The position numbers and the translations under genes are program-made. From Rhodospirillaceae bacterium (GTDB lineage Bacteria; Pseudomonadota; Alphaproteobacteria; SP197), in assembly GCA_018700655.1 (NCBI GenBank), contig JABIUG010000048.1:1-7285 (forward strand): a DNA stretch of 7,285 nucleotides, read 5' to 3'. Each line of letters starts with the position of its first letter. Position 1 is the first letter of the stretch. Below are positions 5,827-7,285 of this stretch, in pieces. A model generated the notes under the pieces. The model had not been told where the DNA came from, made no database searches, and saw only the letters and a list, made by a program, of their open reading frames with translations.

Positions 5827-6231
5827 TTACGGCTGGCCCTGGTGCAAGGTCCAGTGTTCCGGGAACTCGATCCAGTCGTATTTATGCTCAACCCAGAGCG
5901 CGTTGCTCGGCGAAGGGAACGACGGATCACTGAAACAGTCTGCCGCGATGCCGACCATACCCGGCAGGGAACCGGCGTGGAAATAGACCGACGTGCCGCA
6001 GTTCGTGCAGAAATAGGTGGTGAAGGTCTTGCCGTTGTCGGTCGGACGCTCGAAGGCCTTGAACGGCCCTTTGACGGATTCCTCCTGGGGACCCTTGAAG
6101 TAGGCCCCTACCCCGAACACGCTTCCGGTGCGGGTCTGGCAGACTTGGCAATTGCAGGCCACAACGAAGGCCGGGTCACCTTCCAGCGTGATGTTGCATT
6201 GTTCGCAAGTACAGCTGGCCGTGCGTTCCAT
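5827..6231 (-). CDS. GFA/CENP-V family zinc-binding protein
   Basis: A 134-residue protein of the GFA (glutathione-dependent formaldehyde-activating) family, which binds zinc through conserved cysteines. The set is complete: Cys7 and Cys9 (SCTC), Cys26, Cys28 and Cys31 (CNCQVC), and Cys75 and Cys78 (CTNCGTSVYF), with an additional Cys12. The TRTGS motif after the second cluster and the GMVGIAADCF segment also fit. The founding Paracoccus Gfa was reported to promote formation of S-hydroxymethylglutathione, but most small homologues have no proven activity and that role has been questioned. The ATG at 6231 has GGAG 6 bases upstream. The gene lies 115 bases downstream of a Rieske oxygenase gene and 23 bases upstream of a PLP dehydratase gene, on the same strand as both. 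If the oxygenase is a demethylase, formaldehyde handling would be a sensible role, which is inference. Confidence 0.9.
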   Translation of the reverse strand: MERTASCTCEQCNITLEGDPAFVVACNCQVCQTRTGSVFGVGAYFKGPQEESVKGPFKAFERPTDNGKTFTTYFCTNCGTSVYFHAGSLPGMVGIAADCFSDPSFPSPSNALWVEHKYDWIEFPEHWTLHQGQP

Positions 6232-6346
6232 ATCGATCTCCGAGGTCTATCGCGGAGTTTAGGGCACCCAGCTGAAAGAACCATCGCTCTTGACCGGCGA
6301 GAACGGATTCCAGGCAAACAGGTATCACGCTATACCTGCCCGTCTC
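6232..6346. other. intergenic region between Rieske oxygenase and GFA genes
   Basis: These 115 bases lie between two minus-strand genes. They contain the GFA Shine-Dalgarno (GGAG at 6238-6241) and a short hairpin described separately. No clear promoter elements were recognised, so whether GFA and the dehydratase have their own promoter is open. Confidence 0.4.
6319..6338 (-). repeat. 7-base inverted repeat (hairpin) just after the Rieske oxygenase stop
   Basis: CAGGTAT and its perfect reverse complement ATACCTG flank a 6-base loop. On the minus strand it begins 8 bases after the oxygenase stop codon and is followed by TTTGCC, so the T-run is too short for a standard intrinsic terminator. It could be a weak terminator, a transcript-stabilising stem or an operator upstream of the GFA gene. 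The symmetry is seen directly; its function is not. Confidence 0.5.
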
Positions 6347-7285
6347 TCAGGACTGCGAGATGCCCAACATTCGAACCACGTACTGAGAGAACTCCCAGTT
6401 CGTCGCTTCCCAGGGGTGAAGCGGGGCGCGGTTGCCGGTGCCGGCACGCATACCTTTCTGGATGCCCTCGATGACGGAGATGTCCTCGTTGAAAAACGCC
6501 TTGCAGCCATGCCACGCCTCGGCTGCGACGTTCTCGGGCACAGTCCCGCTTTCGTCCGGCATCAACGCCAGGCTGACACGAACGCGCAGGCTGTGGGGCC
6601 CGGTCGGCATGACCGAGAGCCAGAGAGCGTTCCCCGGATCCATGGCGAGCGCCATGGCGGGATAGATGCAGATCAAGTTGCCCGGTGTCGTGCCGTTGGC
6701 GCGCAGACCCATCGCCCGGGCTCTCTCCAATCCGCCCGGCGCGCTCGATTGCATGGTGTGGTGGTTGAAACCCCGGCCACCCGGCAATACCTCGGTCGTG
6801 GCAGTGGGCGTGGTATCTTCCAGCGTTACCTTGTGCACGCAGAACACGTGATAGCTCTCGCAGAAGTTCTCCACGAGGATCTTCCAGTTGCATGCGATCT
6901 CGATGTCCTCGGTTCGCACGACCTTGAGGTCGGCCATCCCGTGCGGTGCGGCCCTGCCCTCAAGATCGGCGAGATCGTCGGCCAGAGGCGTTGCGTCATC
7001 GTCCAGGTTGACGAATACAAACCCCTGCCAGATTTCAAGCCGAAGTTCCTTCAGCCGGATGTCACGCAGGGCTGCCTTGTCCATGTGCGGCGCGCCCATC
7101 AGCTTGCCGCTCAGGTCGTAGGTCCAGGCGTGATACGGGCAACGGAACATGGTGCAGGTTCCGCTGCCCTGCGCGATGATCGCCGAGCGGTGCGGGCACA
7201 CATTGGAAAATGCCCGTAACGCTTGGTCACGTCCCCGAACGACCAGAACCGGATGGTCCACGATCTCGGCTGTCACATAGTCTCC
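6347..7285 (-). CDS. Rieske non-heme iron oxygenase, alpha subunit (N-terminus cut by the window)
   Basis: The visible 312 residues are the bulk of a ring-hydroxylating-type oxygenase alpha subunit. The frame stays open to the window edge (GDYVTAEIVDHPVLVV), where family members have more residues, so the GTG at 7276 is probably not the start. The Rieske [2Fe-2S] ligands are Cys30-Pro-His32 and, seventeen residues after His32, Cys49-Pro-Tyr-His52. The catalytic domain shows NWKILVENFCESYHVFCVH, whose His146 and His151 should bind the mononuclear iron, and EDISVIEGIQKG, where Asp268 is the third ligand. These enzymes take electrons from a separate reductase, not visible here, and activate O2 for hydroxylation or N/O-demethylation. 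The overall look is that of single-component-type alpha subunits such as the quaternary-amine or aromatic monooxygenase groups; the substrate is not determinable. GFA and dehydratase genes lie downstream on the same strand. Confidence 0.92.
   Translation of the reverse strand, partial: GDYVTAEIVDHPVLVVRGRDQALRAFSNVCPHRSAIIAQGSGTCTMFRCPYHAWTYDLSGKLMGAPHMDKAALRDIRLKELRLEIWQGFVFVNLDDDATPLADDLADLEGRAAPHGMADLKVVRTEDIEIACNWKILVENFCESYHVFCVHKVTLEDTTPTATTEVLPGGRGFNHHTMQSSAPGGLERARAMGLRANGTTPGNLICIYPAMALAMDPGNALWLSVMPTGPHSLRVRVSLALMPDESGTVPENVAAEAWHGCKAFFNEDISVIEGIQKGMRAGTGNRAPLHPWEATNWEFSQYVVRMLGISQS

Noticed and set aside
6319..6338. Lux-box type quorum-sensing operator
   Set aside because: The lux box has ACCTG inward to CAGGT; here the arms are in the opposite order and no LuxR/LuxI gene is present.
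5761..6474. Long plus-strand open frame over the GFA and dehydratase start region
   Set aside because: It is antisense to two well-supported genes, contains no recognisable motif, and has Arg/Gly-rich shadow composition.
6290..7219. 309-codon plus-strand open frame opposite the Rieske gene
   Set aside because: It mirrors the Rieske coding sequence, which carries complete iron-sulfur and iron-ligand motifs; the opposite frame has none.

Overview
The window looks like a stretch of chromosome from a moderately GC-rich bacterium. The protein families and the dense, short-gap gene packing fit an alphaproteobacterium, but no rRNA, tRNA or other marker gene is present, so this assignment is an inference. 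The content is small-molecule catabolism of nitrogenous compounds. I see no insertion sequence, phage gene, CRISPR array or RNA gene.

Left block, minus strand, about 49-3328. The order of transcription is a small secreted, probably outer-membrane beta-barrel protein (3328-2651), an Asp/Glu/hydantoin-racemase family protein (2544-1891), and two tandem paralogous alpha/beta hydrolases of the hormone-sensitive-lipase (HSL) type (1858-956 and 948-49). The last three genes are separated by only 32 and 7 bases, each has its own Shine-Dalgarno, and they almost certainly form one operon. The barrel gene lies 106 bases upstream of the racemase and may or may not share the transcript.

Middle block, plus strand, 3459-4838. 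Divergent from the barrel gene across a 130-base intergenic region is a convincing N-carbamoyl-D-amino-acid hydrolase with its full set of catalytic residues. Overlapping its 3' end by 8 bases is a GNAT acetyltransferase reading frame that is broken twice, by an in-frame TAG and by a frameshift, so it is annotated as a pseudogene. A racemase with the paired cysteines of hydantoin racemases lies close to a D-carbamoylase. Together they suggest a locus for hydantoins or N-carbamoyl amino acids, although no hydantoinase is visible here.

Right block, minus strand, 4835-7285. In order of transcription this holds a Rieske non-heme-iron oxygenase alpha subunit, cut off by the window edge at its N-terminus; a GFA/CENP-V-type zinc protein; and a PLP fold-type II serine/threonine dehydratase-like enzyme. 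The last two are 23 bases apart and look operonic. The Rieske gene is 115 bases upstream of the GFA gene, with a small hairpin between them. A Rieske demethylase that releases formaldehyde, paired with a GFA protein, is a plausible but unproven reading. The dehydratase and the acetyltransferase remnant converge and share a CTAG in which both stop codons lie.

The only gene-free stretches are the first 48 bases and the intergenic regions listed; none exceeds 300 bases. No wholly new system is evident. The most useful leads are the split hydantoin-type module, the decayed acetyltransferase behind the carbamoylase, and the unclassified barrel protein.
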